Assembly: GCF_010093305.1 (NCBI RefSeq)
Contig: NZ_PDWS01000011.1
Location: 78,151-142,150, forward strand
Direction of reading: 5' to 3'
DNA: 64,000 bases
Origin: Pseudoxanthomonas sacheonensis
Lineage (GTDB): Bacteria; Pseudomonadota; Gammaproteobacteria; Xanthomonadales; Xanthomonadaceae
Position 1 is the stretch's first letter. Each line of letters begins with the position of its first letter. The position numbers and the translations under genes are program-made. Positions 1 to 8,172 of this stretch are shown here, in pieces. The notes under the pieces are model-generated. The model did not search any database. It had not been told where the DNA came from and saw only the letters and a program-made list of their open reading frames with translations.

Positions 1-67
1 TTTGTTCCAGCAACAGGCGCAACTTGTGGCAATTGCCGGAAACCGAATAGCCGTAAACGGTGATCAT
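1..67 (-). CDS. Glutathione S-transferase family protein, N-terminal fragment (cut by window edge)
   Basis: Only the first 22 codons are inside the window. They read MITVYGYSVSGNCHKLRLLL and onward, the first beta strand and helix of a thioredoxin-fold GST N-terminal domain, where the SGNCHK segment corresponds to the glutathione-binding/catalytic loop. The ATG at 67 overlaps the TGA of the upstream GNAT gene by four bases (ATGA), so the two are probably translationally coupled. GST identity rests on this short segment alone; the rest lies before base 1. Confidence 0.6.
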   Translation of the reverse strand, partial: MITVYGYSVSGNCHKLRLLLEQ

Positions 68-621
68 GCCCTGCTCTCCTTCTTGCGATTGGCCATCCAC
101 TCTTCGCGCGATTGTCCCCAGATCTCGACCGGCTTGGCGTCGTGCGGCGCGGGCAACCAGCCCATGCGCAGAAAGCTCGACCCCAGTTTCGCGGCCACCG
201 TCTTCGAATTGGCGTTGTCCTCGGCGATGGTGTGGATCACCTCGTCCCAGTCCAGGTTGTCGAATGCCCAATCGGTGGCGGCGCGCGCGCCTTCCGGCGC
301 GAAACCCTTGCCCCAGTGTTCGCGGGCGATGCTCCAGCCCACCTCGGTACCGGGCCAGCCTTCCGGCTGCCAGGGGCCCAGGCGACCGACCCATTGGCCA
401 GTCGCTTTCTCGATCACCGAGAAGAACCCGAAACCCTGCAGATGCCACCCGCCGACCACCGCCGCGAATGCGCGCCATGCGATCGGCCGTGGTTGCACGC
501 CGCCGATGTGCCGCGCGGATTCCTCGTCGGCGATGAAGGCCGCCCATGGCTCGAAGTCCTGCGCCTGCGGTGGGCGAAGAATTAGCCGTTCGGTTTCGAG
601 CTGAAGGTCAAAGATGCTCAT
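64..621 (-). CDS. GNAT family N-acetyltransferase (RimJ/RimL-like)
   Basis: 185 residues beginning MSIFDLQLETERLILRPPQ, the typical opening of RimJ/RimL-type acetyltransferases (LETERLILR). The middle contains the acetyl-CoA-binding region (about residues 75-110, GRLGPWQPEGWPGTEVGWSI followed by REHWGKGFAPEGARA), and a late segment reads NANSKTVAAKLG, the usual C-terminal GNAT helix motif. It would transfer an acetyl group from acetyl-CoA to an amine; the substrate cannot be told from sequence. It ends in a 4-bp overlap with the GST gene. A palindromic repeat begins about 15 bp upstream of its start codon. Confidence 0.85.
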   Translation of the reverse strand: MSIFDLQLETERLILRPPQAQDFEPWAAFIADEESARHIGGVQPRPIAWRAFAAVVGGWHLQGFGFFSVIEKATGQWVGRLGPWQPEGWPGTEVGWSIAREHWGKGFAPEGARAATDWAFDNLDWDEVIHTIAEDNANSKTVAAKLGSSFLRMGWLPAPHDAKPVEIWGQSREEWMANRKKESRA

Positions 622-636
622 GAACTCTCGCTGTTC

Positions 637-792
637 CCTTCTCCCATCGGCGCCCGCAGGGTGTGCAAGGCTGAGAAGGTGGCGCGAAGCGACGGATGAG
701 GGAGTGGGAATGACTCGCCAGCGACGGATCTGTAGAGCTGACAGTCCATTCCTTCATCCGCCCTACGGGCACCTTCTCCCAGCGGGAGAAGG
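637..792. repeat. Intergenic palindromic repeat, CCTTCTCCC...GGGAGAAGG family
   Basis: Arms CCTTCTCCCATCGG and the terminal CCTTCTCCCAGCGGGAGAAGG flank a middle with GATGAGGGAGTG and CATTCCTTCATCCGCCCTACGGGCACC. The same family recurs at 12882-13026, 28226-28360 and 38800-38846. It fills the whole gap between the GNAT start and the end of the acyl-CoA dehydrogenase gene. The 61-codon reading frame across it is taken as non-coding. Confidence 0.75.
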
Positions 793-803
793 AAAATAAA
801 AAA

Positions 804-1967
804 TCAGAACGCGTTGATGCCCGTCAGCTCCCGCCCGATCACCAACTGATGCACCGTCTCCGTGCCTTCATAGGTGATCACCGATTCCAGGTTCAAGGCA
901 TGACGGATCGCGGCATGTTCGGTGGTGATGCCGGCGCCGCCCAGCAGGTCGCGGCATTCGCGGGCGATGTCGATGGCCATGCGGCAATTGTTCCACTTGG
1001 CCAGCGACACTTGCGCCGGCTGCATGTTGCCGGCGTCCTTCAACCGGCCCAGTTGCAGCGACAGCAATTGCGCCAGGGTGATGCGGCGGGCCATCTCGGC
1101 CATCTTGATCTGCGCGCTCTGGGTGGCCGCCACCGGGCGCTCGAACAGGATGCGTTCCTTGGTATAGCCCAGCACTTCGTCCAGGCAGGCGATGGCCGCG
1201 CCTATCGGCCCCCAGGTGATGCCGTAGCGGGCCTGGGTCAGGCAGCCCAGCGGACCCTTGAGGCCCTTCACGTTGGGCAGGCGGTTGGCTTCGGGTACGC
1301 GCACGTTGTCGAAGAACAGCGCCGAGGTGACCGAAGCGCGCAGGCTCATCTTCTTGTGGATTTCCTGGGCCTTGAAACCGGCGAAATCCTTCTCCACCAC
1401 GAAGCCCTGGATGCCGTCCTCGGTCTGCGCCCAGACGATGGCGATATCGGCCAAATTGCCGTTGGTGATCCACATCTTGGAACCGTTGAGGATCCAGTCG
1501 CTGCCGTCGCGCTTGGCATTGGTCTTCATGGCGCCGGGATCCGAGCCGCCCTGCGGTTCGGTCAGGCCGAAGCAACCGATGACCTTGCCCGCGGCCATGT
1601 CCGGCAGCCAGCGCATGCGCTGTTCTTCGCTGCCGTAGGCGTAGATGGGGTACATGCACAGCGAGGACTGCACGCTGACGAAGCTGCGTATGCCCGAATC
1701 GCCCCGCTCCAGCTCCTGGCAGATCAACCCGTAGCTGACCGCATTCAGACCGCCGCCGCCGTACTGTTCCGGCAGGGACGAGCCCAACAGGCCCAGGTCG
1801 GCGATCTCTGACACCAATTCCTTGGGAAACCAGCCCTGGTCGAAGGCATCGCCGATGATCGGGCGCACGCGCTCGTCGGTGAACCGGGCCACGGTGTCCT
1901 GCACCGCGCGCTCCTCTTCGCTGAGCAGGGAACGGATGTCAAACAGGTCGTAGGGGTTCAGAGCCAT
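804..1967 (-). CDS. gcdH: Glutaryl-CoA dehydrogenase (acyl-CoA dehydrogenase family)
   Basis: 387 residues from the ATG at 1967 (MALNPYDLFDIRSLLSEEER), the usual glutaryl-CoA dehydrogenase length; the open frame continues upstream but without family similarity. FAD-binding and substrate motifs are visible: GCFGLTEPQGGSDPGAMKT near residue 130 and WITNGNLADIAIVWAQTEDG near 160. The C-terminus TYEGTETVHQLVIGRELTG carries the catalytic base Glu at about residue 367, in the position typical of glutaryl-CoA dehydrogenase (TYEGT). It oxidises and decarboxylates glutaryl-CoA to crotonyl-CoA in lysine/tryptophan breakdown and passes electrons to ETF. Confident at family level, good for the specific name. 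Confidence 0.88.
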   Translation of the reverse strand: MALNPYDLFDIRSLLSEEERAVQDTVARFTDERVRPIIGDAFDQGWFPKELVSEIADLGLLGSSLPEQYGGGGLNAVSYGLICQELERGDSGIRSFVSVQSSLCMYPIYAYGSEEQRMRWLPDMAAGKVIGCFGLTEPQGGSDPGAMKTNAKRDGSDWILNGSKMWITNGNLADIAIVWAQTEDGIQGFVVEKDFAGFKAQEIHKKMSLRASVTSALFFDNVRVPEANRLPNVKGLKGPLGCLTQARYGITWGPIGAAIACLDEVLGYTKERILFERPVAATQSAQIKMAEMARRITLAQLLSLQLGRLKDAGNMQPAQVSLAKWNNCRMAIDIARECRDLLGGAGITTEHAAIRHALNLESVITYEGTETVHQLVIGRELTGINAF

Positions 1968-2052
1968 TCGCGGAAGCCGGTTCGGGACAGTCCGCCATTG
2001 TATTCGGCCCCCCTGCGGCGCCGTAACCCCTAAGTTTGCCGACCAGAAACGG

Positions 2053-2078
2053 AAAAGCCGGCGAAATCGCCGGCCTTC
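2053..2078 (-). terminator. Rho-independent terminator downstream of the glycine-zipper gene
   Basis: Read on the minus strand: AAGGCCGGCG, loop ATTT, CGCCGGCTTTTCC, a strong GC stem followed by a T run. It lies 26 bp past the stop of the minus-strand gene ending at 2104 and upstream of the gcdH start. Confidence 0.75.
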
Positions 2079-2103
2079 CTGGTTGATACGACGAAGCAGC
2101 GGC

Positions 2104-2922
2104 TCAACCCTTGCCGTCGTCCGCCACGGATGCGGTCTGGATAACGACCTGGCCATCGATGACCGGCAGGCGGTCGCCCGGCTTCTCATCCATGCGGATG
2201 GTCTTTTCCTGGCCATCGAAGCGGTAGGTCACGTCGTAGCCCACCACCTTGTCGGTATCGCCCATGGCGATGCGGGTGCCGGGCTTGCTGCCCATGCGCA
2301 TGGTGCCGGTAGTGCCGTCGGCATTGCGGTAGGTCACGTTGTAGCCGGTCACGCGCGAGGACTCGGAGCTGGTGTTTTCGGTATGGCACTGGCGCTCGGT
2401 CCGGCTGACTACCCGGCCACCCACATGGTTCCTGTCTACCTTGTTGCCGATTACGCCGCCAACGACAGCGCCCGCCGCGGTCGCGGCCTTCTTGCCGTTG
2501 CCGCCGCCCACCTGGTTGCCCAGCAGGCCGCCGATCACCGCGCCCGCGACCGTGCCGCCGGCGTTGCCGTCGCGTTCGGGCAGGCGTTCCTGCACCACCA
2601 CGTCTTCGCATACTTCGCGCGGGGTATTGGTGGTGGTGGTTTCCCGCACCGGTTCGCTGCCGATCACGGTGGCGTAGATCTTGTTCTTGTTGGTGATCGG
2701 GTCGACTTTCACCACTTCCGCATATTGCAAGGTGTTGGGCTCGATCTGGTTATCGAGCGGCGCCTGGTCCAATGCGGTATCGGCGGCGGCCACCGGCTCG
2801 CCGGTAGTGGCGTTGACGAACTCGTCGGGCTTTTCCCGATTGTTCATGTAAGCCGCCGTGGCGATGCCTCCGAAAAGCAGAGCGCCCGTGGCGATCAGGA
2901 TCGTGGTGGTATTGCTCTTCAT
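2104..2922 (-). CDS. Glycine zipper 2TM-domain envelope protein
   Basis: 272 residues. An N-terminal hydrophobic segment (residues about 8-25) anchors or exports the protein. The centre holds a glycine-zipper pair (VAGAVIGGLLGNQVGG, then ATAAGAVVGGVIGNKV, about residues 125-165), the fold shared with SlyB/17-kDa antigen proteins. After it comes a Thr/Arg-rich segment with two copies of a YNVTYRNADG / YDVTYRFDGQ motif, a feature of the longer Xanthomonadales members, ending near KTIRMDEKPGDRLPV. Role in envelope integrity is inferred from family; no specific partner is suggested. A terminator follows the stop. Confidence 0.8.
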   Translation of the reverse strand: MKSNTTTILIATGALLFGGIATAAYMNNREKPDEFVNATTGEPVAAADTALDQAPLDNQIEPNTLQYAEVVKVDPITNKNKIYATVIGSEPVRETTTTNTPREVCEDVVVQERLPERDGNAGGTVAGAVIGGLLGNQVGGGNGKKAATAAGAVVGGVIGNKVDRNHVGGRVVSRTERQCHTENTSSESSRVTGYNVTYRNADGTTGTMRMGSKPGTRIAMGDTDKVVGYDVTYRFDGQEKTIRMDEKPGDRLPVIDGQVVIQTASVADDGKG

Positions 2923-3091
2923 GCCAACCTCCGTGCGGGCGGCTCCCGCGTTATCGATAAGTCAATTGCAGCACGACATAGCTGAACAACAACCGGTTTC
3001 GCCCCCTCCAAACCGCCCGCAATATGAACCGGCGCGCGGACCATGGCTCGTGGTAGCGTGTCCTCCGTCACATCACTTGCGAATCAGGCAA

Positions 3092-3313
3092 ATGGCCACT
3101 CCCCTCTTGTTGCCCCTGCTGAACTGGGCCAGAAAACTGCGTTACCCGACCCTGTTCAAGATTACCGCTGCGCTGTTCGCGATCACGCTGTTCATCCCCG
3201 ATCCGATACCGTTGGTCGACGAGATCCTGCTGGGCCTGGGCACCCTGTTGCTGGCCAACTGGAAAAACCGGAAAAATCCCACGGTCATAGATTCGGACGG
3301 CGCGCAAAGATAG
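3092..3313 (+). CDS. Small membrane protein, DUF6116-like
   Basis: 73 residues from the ATG at 3092. Two hydrophobic stretches (around residues 17-32 and 40-55) are separated by a short IPDPIPLVDE segment, and the product ends in a charged tail NWKNRKNPTVIDSDG. This matches my memory of a short conserved Xanthomonadales membrane family (DUF6116). The frame is open further upstream, but that part overlaps the promoter region of the divergent glycine-zipper gene and has no family character. It lies 9 bp before the TatD gene and is probably co-transcribed. Function unknown. Confidence 0.7.
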   Translation: MATPLLLPLLNWARKLRYPTLFKITAALFAITLFIPDPIPLVDEILLGLGTLLLANWKNRKNPTVIDSDGAQR

Positions 3314-3322
3314 GCGTCAAGC

Positions 3323-4093
3323 ATGCTGGTAGACAGCCATTGCCACCTGGACGCGCCGGAGTTCGATGCCGACCGTGAAGCGGTAATCCATCGCGCCCGC
3401 GCCGCCGGCGTGATGCAACAGGTGATTCCGGCGGTCGATGCCGAGCATTGGCCGCAGCTGCGCGATATCTGCCGAATGCATCCCGGATTGTTTCCTGCCT
3501 ACGGCCTCCATCCGATGTTCCTGGATTCGCACAGGCCCGAACACTTGCAGCAACTGGGGGACTGGATCGCACGCGAGCGGCCGGTCGCGGTGGGCGAATG
3601 CGGGTTGGATTTCTTCGTCGAGAACCTGGATGCGAGCGGACAGCAATTGTATTTCGACGGGCAACTGGCGCTGGCCCGCGAATTCGACTTGCCCGTGATC
3701 GTGCATGCGCGGCGCGCGGTGGATGCGGTCATCGCATCGTTCAAACGCATCGGCAAGTTGCGAGGCGTTGTGCACAGCTTCTCCGGCAGCCCGGAGCAGG
3801 CGAGGCAGCTATGGCAGCTGGGTTTCATGGTCGGCATCGGCGGCCCGGCAACCTATGCGCGCGCTAATCGCCTGCGCGGACTGGTGGCGGAAATGCCGCT
3901 GGAGCATCTGCTGCTGGAGACCGATGCGCCGGACCAACCCGATGCGGAAATCCGCGGACAGCGCAATGAACCGGCGCGGCTTTCCTTCGTCTGCGAAACC
4001 ATTGCGCAACTGCGCGGCGAGGATGCCGCAACAATCGCCGCGGCTACCGCAGCAAATGCCCGCCGCCTCTTCAATCTGCCCAGCGCGCCGTAA
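3323..4093 (+). CDS. tatD: TatD family metal-dependent hydrolase (DNase)
   Basis: 256 residues with the complete TatD metal-site set: DSHCHLD (residues 4-10), GECGLDFF near 91-98, VHAR near 127, HSFSG near 151 and LLLETDAP near 201. TatD enzymes are TIM-barrel divalent-metal 3'-5' exonucleases acting on DNA/RNA and implicated in repair of oxidised ends. Length fits the family. It starts 9 bp after the small DUF6116-like gene. Whether this is TatD or a YcfH/YjjV paralog cannot be decided from one sequence. Confidence 0.88.
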   Translation: MLVDSHCHLDAPEFDADREAVIHRARAAGVMQQVIPAVDAEHWPQLRDICRMHPGLFPAYGLHPMFLDSHRPEHLQQLGDWIARERPVAVGECGLDFFVENLDASGQQLYFDGQLALAREFDLPVIVHARRAVDAVIASFKRIGKLRGVVHSFSGSPEQARQLWQLGFMVGIGGPATYARANRLRGLVAEMPLEHLLLETDAPDQPDAEIRGQRNEPARLSFVCETIAQLRGEDAATIAAATAANARRLFNLPSAP

Positions 4094-4126
4094 GACATCA
4101 TGGATACCGCGGGAGCGGCAGGAGCC

Positions 4127-4191
4127 GTAGGAGCGACGTGAGTCGCGATAGAGCCTCGGTAACCATCCATCGCGACTCACGTCGCTCCTAC
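4127..4191. repeat. Palindromic repeat, GTAGGAGCGACGTGAGTCGCGA family
   Basis: Left arm GTAGGAGCGACGTGAGTCGC at 4127 and its exact reverse complement ending at 4191, separated by about 20 bp. Other copies are at 19363-19429, 36165-36202 and a single arm at 43549. The right arm overlaps the end of tcdA: the CTA at 4188-4190 is the tcdA stop codon on the minus strand. Confidence 0.85.
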
Positions 4192-4979
4192 GGCCCCGGT
4201 TTTTTCAGCAGCTCCAACGCCTTGGCGACCATGGCGAACGCGAACGCGCCGGTGATGTGCGTGGCGGCGCCCAGGCCAGCGCCGCAATCCAGCTTGAGCG
4301 CCGCATCGGGACCGAGTTGCGGACGCACGCCGCAGACGCTGCCGTCGGCCTGCGGGTACTTCACGTTTTCCAGCGAATAAACGGCCTGCACGCCGAAGTA
4401 TCGATCGGGGTTCTTCGGAAAATTGAATTCGCTGCGCAGTTTCTTGCGGATAAGCGCCAGCAATGCGTCGTGTTCGGTACGGGACAGATCGCGCAGGCGT
4501 ATCTGGGTGGGGTCGGTCCGTCCGCCGGCGGAGCCCGAAACAACGATGGGCAACTTGCGGCGGCGGCACCAGGCGATCATTTCGACCTTGGTGCGGAAGC
4601 TGTCGCAGGCATCCAGCACCAGGTCGAAATTGCGGTCCAGGAGTTCTTCCAGATTGGAGGCGGTCAGGAACGATGGCACCACTTCCACTTCGATCAGCGG
4701 ATTGATCGCCCGGCAGCGCTCGGCCATGGCTTCGGATTTGTTGCGTCCGTACTGGCCCTCCAGCGCGGGCAACTGCCGGTTGGTGTTGGACACGCAGATA
4801 TCGTCGGCATCGATCAGTGTGAGATGACCCACGCCGCTGCGGGCCAGCGCCTCCACCACCCAGGAACCCACACCTCCCATGCCGACCACGGCCACGCGGC
4901 TGCCGGCGTATTTTTCCACCGTGCCCTGGCCGTACAGCCGATCGATGCCGGCGAAGCGTTCGCGCAATTCGTTCTTCAT
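4188..4979 (-). CDS. tcdA: tRNA threonylcarbamoyladenosine dehydratase TcdA
   Basis: 263 residues, E1/ThiF/MoeB-type fold. Opening RERFAGIDRLYGQG is typical of TcdA (CsdL/YgdL). The nucleotide-binding Rossmann motif VVGMGGVGSWVVEALARSG lies near residues 31-50, followed by LTLIDADDICVSNTNRQLPA. Late motifs SSAGGRTDPTQIRL-like (here VSGSAGGRTDPTQIRLRDLS) fit the family. It dehydrates t6A37 of tRNA to the cyclic ct6A form using ATP. The last codons KKPGP and the stop sit at the boundary of a palindromic repeat, so the stop codon is supplied by that repeat. Confidence 0.9.
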   Translation of the reverse strand: MKNELRERFAGIDRLYGQGTVEKYAGSRVAVVGMGGVGSWVVEALARSGVGHLTLIDADDICVSNTNRQLPALEGQYGRNKSEAMAERCRAINPLIEVEVVPSFLTASNLEELLDRNFDLVLDACDSFRTKVEMIAWCRRRKLPIVVSGSAGGRTDPTQIRLRDLSRTEHDALLALIRKKLRSEFNFPKNPDRYFGVQAVYSLENVKYPQADGSVCGVRPQLGPDAALKLDCGAGLGAATHITGAFAFAMVAKALELLKKPGP

Positions 4980-5056
4980 CTCACTATTGTAGACGTGGCG
5001 GAATGCGTGACGCGCGTCGTACTATTCCGGGCATCATCACTCAAGGAGCCCGCCGC

Positions 5057-5491
5057 ATGGCCAGCCAACCCGCAAAAGCCTCCAACGCATCGCGTTACTT
5101 CTTCCTGTTCCTGATCGGCCTGGTGATGGGAGCGGTGCTGACGGTGATGGCTTTGCGCGCGATCCAGGCCCGGCAGGATCCGTTTCCGGATAGCGTCATG
5201 CACGTAATGGACAAGCAGGCCAGCCTGCTGAAGCAGAACGGCGAACAGAGCCGCTGCGCAGTAACCGATACCCTCCCGCGGCTGCAGTCGCTGCGCGCGA
5301 TCAGCAACGACCTGGAACTGGCGTTCCCCGACGAAGCCCAGGACCAGCGCTTCGTCGGCCATGCCAGCCGGCTGCGCGCCACGTTGAATGCGGCCATCGC
5401 TGCACCGCCTGCCGATTGTGCGGCGCAAGGCATCGTCACCCAGAAGATCGGCGAGGACTGCAAGGCCTGCCATCAGGATTTCCGCGGCTGA
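5057..5491 (+). CDS. Membrane-anchored single-haem cytochrome c (cytochrome c'-like)
   Basis: 144 residues from the ATG at 5057; GGAG at 5045-5048 serves as ribosome site. Residues about 14-33 form a hydrophobic helix (uncleaved anchor or signal). The rest is polar and helical, and the last ten residues carry CKACH (135-139), the CXXCH haem-attachment site. A haem motif at the extreme C-terminus of a helical protein is the layout of class II cytochromes c (cytochrome c'). Two other cysteines (67 and 121) could form a disulphide. Maturation would need the ccm operon located downstream in this window. Electron-transfer partner unknown. Confidence 0.7.
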   Translation: MASQPAKASNASRYFFLFLIGLVMGAVLTVMALRAIQARQDPFPDSVMHVMDKQASLLKQNGEQSRCAVTDTLPRLQSLRAISNDLELAFPDEAQDQRFVGHASRLRATLNAAIAAPPADCAAQGIVTQKIGEDCKACHQDFRG

Positions 5492-5635
5492 ACGAAGGCT
5501 GGCGGGAATTCGCGGCCCGCTGGCCTACGGGACCGGATTGACGTGCGGTTCATGCGCCGCGCAACACGATGGCTTCCACAGGCGCCGGGACCGGCGCCGT
5601 GTCCCGAAACCTTTGGATGCCTTAAGGAGAACCGC

Positions 5636-6100
5636 ATGAAGATTCGATTGCTCGCCATGGGTGCGCTGGCCGCCGCGACGCTGGCCGGCTGCGCCACTAC
5701 TTCCCCCAACTATGGTTACGGCAGCCCCGCTCCGGTTTCCTCGCAGGCGCGCTGCTACGACTGCGGCATCGTCACCCGTATCGACACGGTGCCTTCGGGC
5801 CGCACCGCACCGTCCAAGACCGGCGCCGTGCTCGGCGGCATCGTCGGCGCGATCGCCGGCCATGAAATCTCCGACAAGACCGGCGGCAGCAAGGGCAACC
5901 AGAACATCGCCACCGTGGCGGGCGCCGTCGGCGGCGCCGTCGCCGGCAACGCCATCCAGAACCGCGCCACCGGCGACACCTACGATGTGCACGTGCGCAT
6001 GGACGACGGCCGCACGGTCGTCATCAACCAGCGCGATCTGGGCGGCGTTCGTGAAAACACCTACGTGCGCGTAGTCAATGGCCGCGTGGTGATCCGCTAA
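5636..6100 (+). CDS. SlyB-like glycine zipper outer-membrane lipoprotein
   Basis: 154 residues from the ATG at 5636 with GGAG at 5626-5629. A lipoprotein signal peptide ends in the lipobox LAGC (Cys 18). A glycine-zipper domain follows (GAVLGGIVGAIAGHEI, then VAGAVGGAVAGNAIQN), and the tail YDVHVRMDDGRTVVINQ is the standard SlyB C-terminal beta segment. SlyB-type lipoproteins stabilise the outer membrane. A hairpin terminator follows at 6132-6154. Confidence 0.85.
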   Translation: MKIRLLAMGALAAATLAGCATTSPNYGYGSPAPVSSQARCYDCGIVTRIDTVPSGRTAPSKTGAVLGGIVGAIAGHEISDKTGGSKGNQNIATVAGAVGGAVAGNAIQNRATGDTYDVHVRMDDGRTVVINQRDLGGVRENTYVRVVNGRVVIR

Positions 6101-6131
6101 CCCGGGATTCCAAACCTGCATCGTTGTCGAA

Positions 6132-6154
6132 GAAGGCCCGCCATGCGGGCCTTC
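6132..6154. terminator. Hairpin between two convergent genes, likely bidirectional terminator
   Basis: GAAGGCCCGC, loop CAT, GCGGGCCTTC: a perfect 10-bp stem located 31 bp after the plus-strand lipoprotein stop and just past the minus-strand lipoprotein stop at 6159. T runs are weak, so the efficiency is uncertain. Confidence 0.6.
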
Positions 6155-6158
6155 TCCG

Positions 6159-6836
6159 TCATGGCAGCGGCAGTTCGCCGCGATGCGCGCAACCGGTAAG
6201 CCGCACATCGCCCAACTCGATCCTGGCCTGCCACGCCGACGCGGCATCGGCCATGCCGTCCGCGCAGTAACCCGGCGTCAATTCCACTCGCGCCTTGGGG
6301 GAGGCGGACGCCCACGCGTAGCCGCTGCCGGTCTTTTCCGCCGCAGCCACCGCCTGCAACGGCGCGCTGTCTGGACGCTCGAGCAGCCAGCCGGTCGGCG
6401 AGAGTCGCAGGGACCAGAACGGCTCGGTTCCGCTGGCGACGAATTGCGCCGCTTCCGGCGCGGAATCGCAACGCGGACCTTCGGTGTACGCACGTTCGAT
6501 CGCAACGACTTCCAGCTTGCCTTCTTTCTCTCTGACCCAGGCATCCAGAAAGAATTCCAGCTTGCCTCCCGATTCCAGAAAGCGGTCCAGGAAAATCCGG
6601 GACTGCGAAGAAAGCGTGAGAATGCGCTGTTGGCCACTGCCGCACGGCGTGAATCCATAACCATCCTTGCCGACCAAGGCTTCTCCGCGGATACGCTGCG
6701 TTTCCGGAGCGGCAGGTTCGCCGGACCGATCTGTATTCTCCGTCGCGGAACCTGCTTCACGCGCCGCGCAACCGGTCAGAGCCAACGCCAGCAAGACCAG
6801 GACCATCCGGGTTTTCCGATGCTTGCGCGAAATCAT
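6159..6836 (-). CDS. COG3650-type lipoprotein
   Basis: 225 residues from the ATG at 6836 (MISRKHRKTRMVLVLLALAL). The lipobox LTGC follows at about residue 25, so the product is exported and lipidated. The C-terminal half carries ASGTEPFWSLRL, the hallmark of the COG3650/YP_toxin-independent META-associated 'GTEPFW' lipoproteins, and two later cysteines (PGYCADGMAD and LTGCAHRGEL) likely form a disulphide. An upstream in-frame ATG at 6920 would put 28 non-signal-like residues in front and is less likely. The physiological role is unknown. Confidence 0.7.
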   Translation of the reverse strand: MISRKHRKTRMVLVLLALALTGCAAREAGSATENTDRSGEPAAPETQRIRGEALVGKDGYGFTPCGSGQQRILTLSSQSRIFLDRFLESGGKLEFFLDAWVREKEGKLEVVAIERAYTEGPRCDSAPEAAQFVASGTEPFWSLRLSPTGWLLERPDSAPLQAVAAAEKTGSGYAWASASPKARVELTPGYCADGMADAASAWQARIELGDVRLTGCAHRGELPLP

Positions 6837-6988
6837 ATGAATTCCCTCCACTGGACCGGGCTTGTCCGGCAGATCATATCCCGGGCGATCCGTGTTGCAC
6901 GGCATCACTACAACGATCATTTTTCGCAGTATCTTCCTTTGTCCGCAGCACGGACGGTGTTATTCCCATTACATAAAAGGACTGACAG

Positions 6989-8095
6989 ATGAACAAGGCA
7001 CTTGGTCGTACGCTCGCCACCAGCACGGTGCTCGCCACCGCGATCGCAATCGCTGTAGCCGTAGCCGCTCCACGAAATGCTCCGTTCAATCCATTGCAGG
7101 TCCGCATTGCGGCCGTGAACGCTCAAGCCGGCGACCTGCTTGGCGCTGTGGAAATCGTGATCACCAACACCAGCAACAAGGTGGTCCGCGTGCCCAAGTG
7201 GCAGCTACCGTCCGATTTCCCGGAAACCAGCCTCTTCCGCATTACCCAGGACGGAAAGCCCGTCGCTTACGAAGGCGCCCAGGTCAAGCGCGGCCTGCCG
7301 AAGGCCGAAGATTTCGCGATCCTGCGCCCGCAGCAAAGCCTGCGCACCGTGGTGGATCTTTCGTCCTCCTACGATCTTTCCAAGAGCGGAAACTACGAAG
7401 TCACTCTGGCATCGCCTTTGCAATACGCGTCGCTTTCCGACGGCAGCATGCTGCGCAGCGAACGCGGCACACCGATGGTGATGCGCAGCCAGCCGCTGAA
7501 GCTGTGGGTGGATGGCAGCGACGTGCTGGGGGCGGAAAAGGCAGCCAAGGGCAAACCTGGCAGCGGCGGCACCGTGGTGAACGGGGTGAGCTATGTGGGC
7601 TGCTCAACCACGCAGATCAGCACCGCGGGCAACGCGATCATCGCCGCGCGCAACTATTCCGAGAACGCCAAGAACTATCTGGCATCCGGCGCCACCGGCC
7701 CGCGATATGGCACCTGGTTCGGTGCCTACACCAGCAGCCGCTACAGTACGGTCCGCGGCAATTTCACCGCCATCGATACCGCGCTCGACCAGAATGCGGG
7801 CCAGATCAAGATCAACTGCGGATGCAACCAGAGCTATTACGCCTACGTGTACCCAACCCGCCCCTACGAAATCTTCGTCTGCCGCGCTTTCTGGAACGCG
7901 CCGTTGACCGGCACCGATTCCAAGGCCGGCACCCTGATCCATGAAACCAGCCACTTCAATGCCGTGGCCGGCACGGACGATATCGTTTACGGTCAGAGCG
8001 GCGCCAAGAGCCTGGCATTGAGCGATCCGGCCAGCGCTATCCAGAATGCGGACAGCCACGAATACTTCGCGGAAAACACGCCACAGCAGAACTGA
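6989..8095 (+). CDS. Secreted M35 family (deuterolysin / peptidyl-Lys type) zinc metalloprotease
   Basis: 368 residues with an N-terminal signal peptide (about residues 1-27) and a propeptide-like region to about 190. The mature-like part ends with the aspzincin signature: HETSH at 318-322 and GTDDIVYG near 328, giving the two zinc histidines, the catalytic Glu and the Asp ligand. Three or four cysteines (CGCNQ, VCRAFW) suggest a disulphide. M35 proteases of bacteria such as Aeromonas and Lysobacter-type organisms cleave at Lys residues and are secreted for nutrition or attack. A strong terminator follows. Confidence 0.85.
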   Translation: MNKALGRTLATSTVLATAIAIAVAVAAPRNAPFNPLQVRIAAVNAQAGDLLGAVEIVITNTSNKVVRVPKWQLPSDFPETSLFRITQDGKPVAYEGAQVKRGLPKAEDFAILRPQQSLRTVVDLSSSYDLSKSGNYEVTLASPLQYASLSDGSMLRSERGTPMVMRSQPLKLWVDGSDVLGAEKAAKGKPGSGGTVVNGVSYVGCSTTQISTAGNAIIAARNYSENAKNYLASGATGPRYGTWFGAYTSSRYSTVRGNFTAIDTALDQNAGQIKINCGCNQSYYAYVYPTRPYEIFVCRAFWNAPLTGTDSKAGTLIHETSHFNAVAGTDDIVYGQSGAKSLALSDPASAIQNADSHEYFAENTPQQN

Positions 8096-8104
8096 TCCGA
8101 CCAA

Positions 8105-8137
8105 GAAAAAAGCCCGGCGCAATGCCGGGCTTTTTTT
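8105..8137 (+). terminator. Rho-independent terminator of the M35 protease gene
   Basis: AGCCCGGC, loop GCAAT, GCCGGGCT, followed by seven T, beginning 10 bp after the protease stop codon; an A run precedes the stem, so it can also act on the opposite strand. Confidence 0.9.
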
Positions 8138-8172
8138 GTTTCGCTTCTATGTCGAAGACGCGGCTCGTGCGC

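Noticed and set aside
614..799. 61-codon frame in the first palindromic repeat
   Set aside because: Lies entirely in a dispersed repeat and has no coding features.
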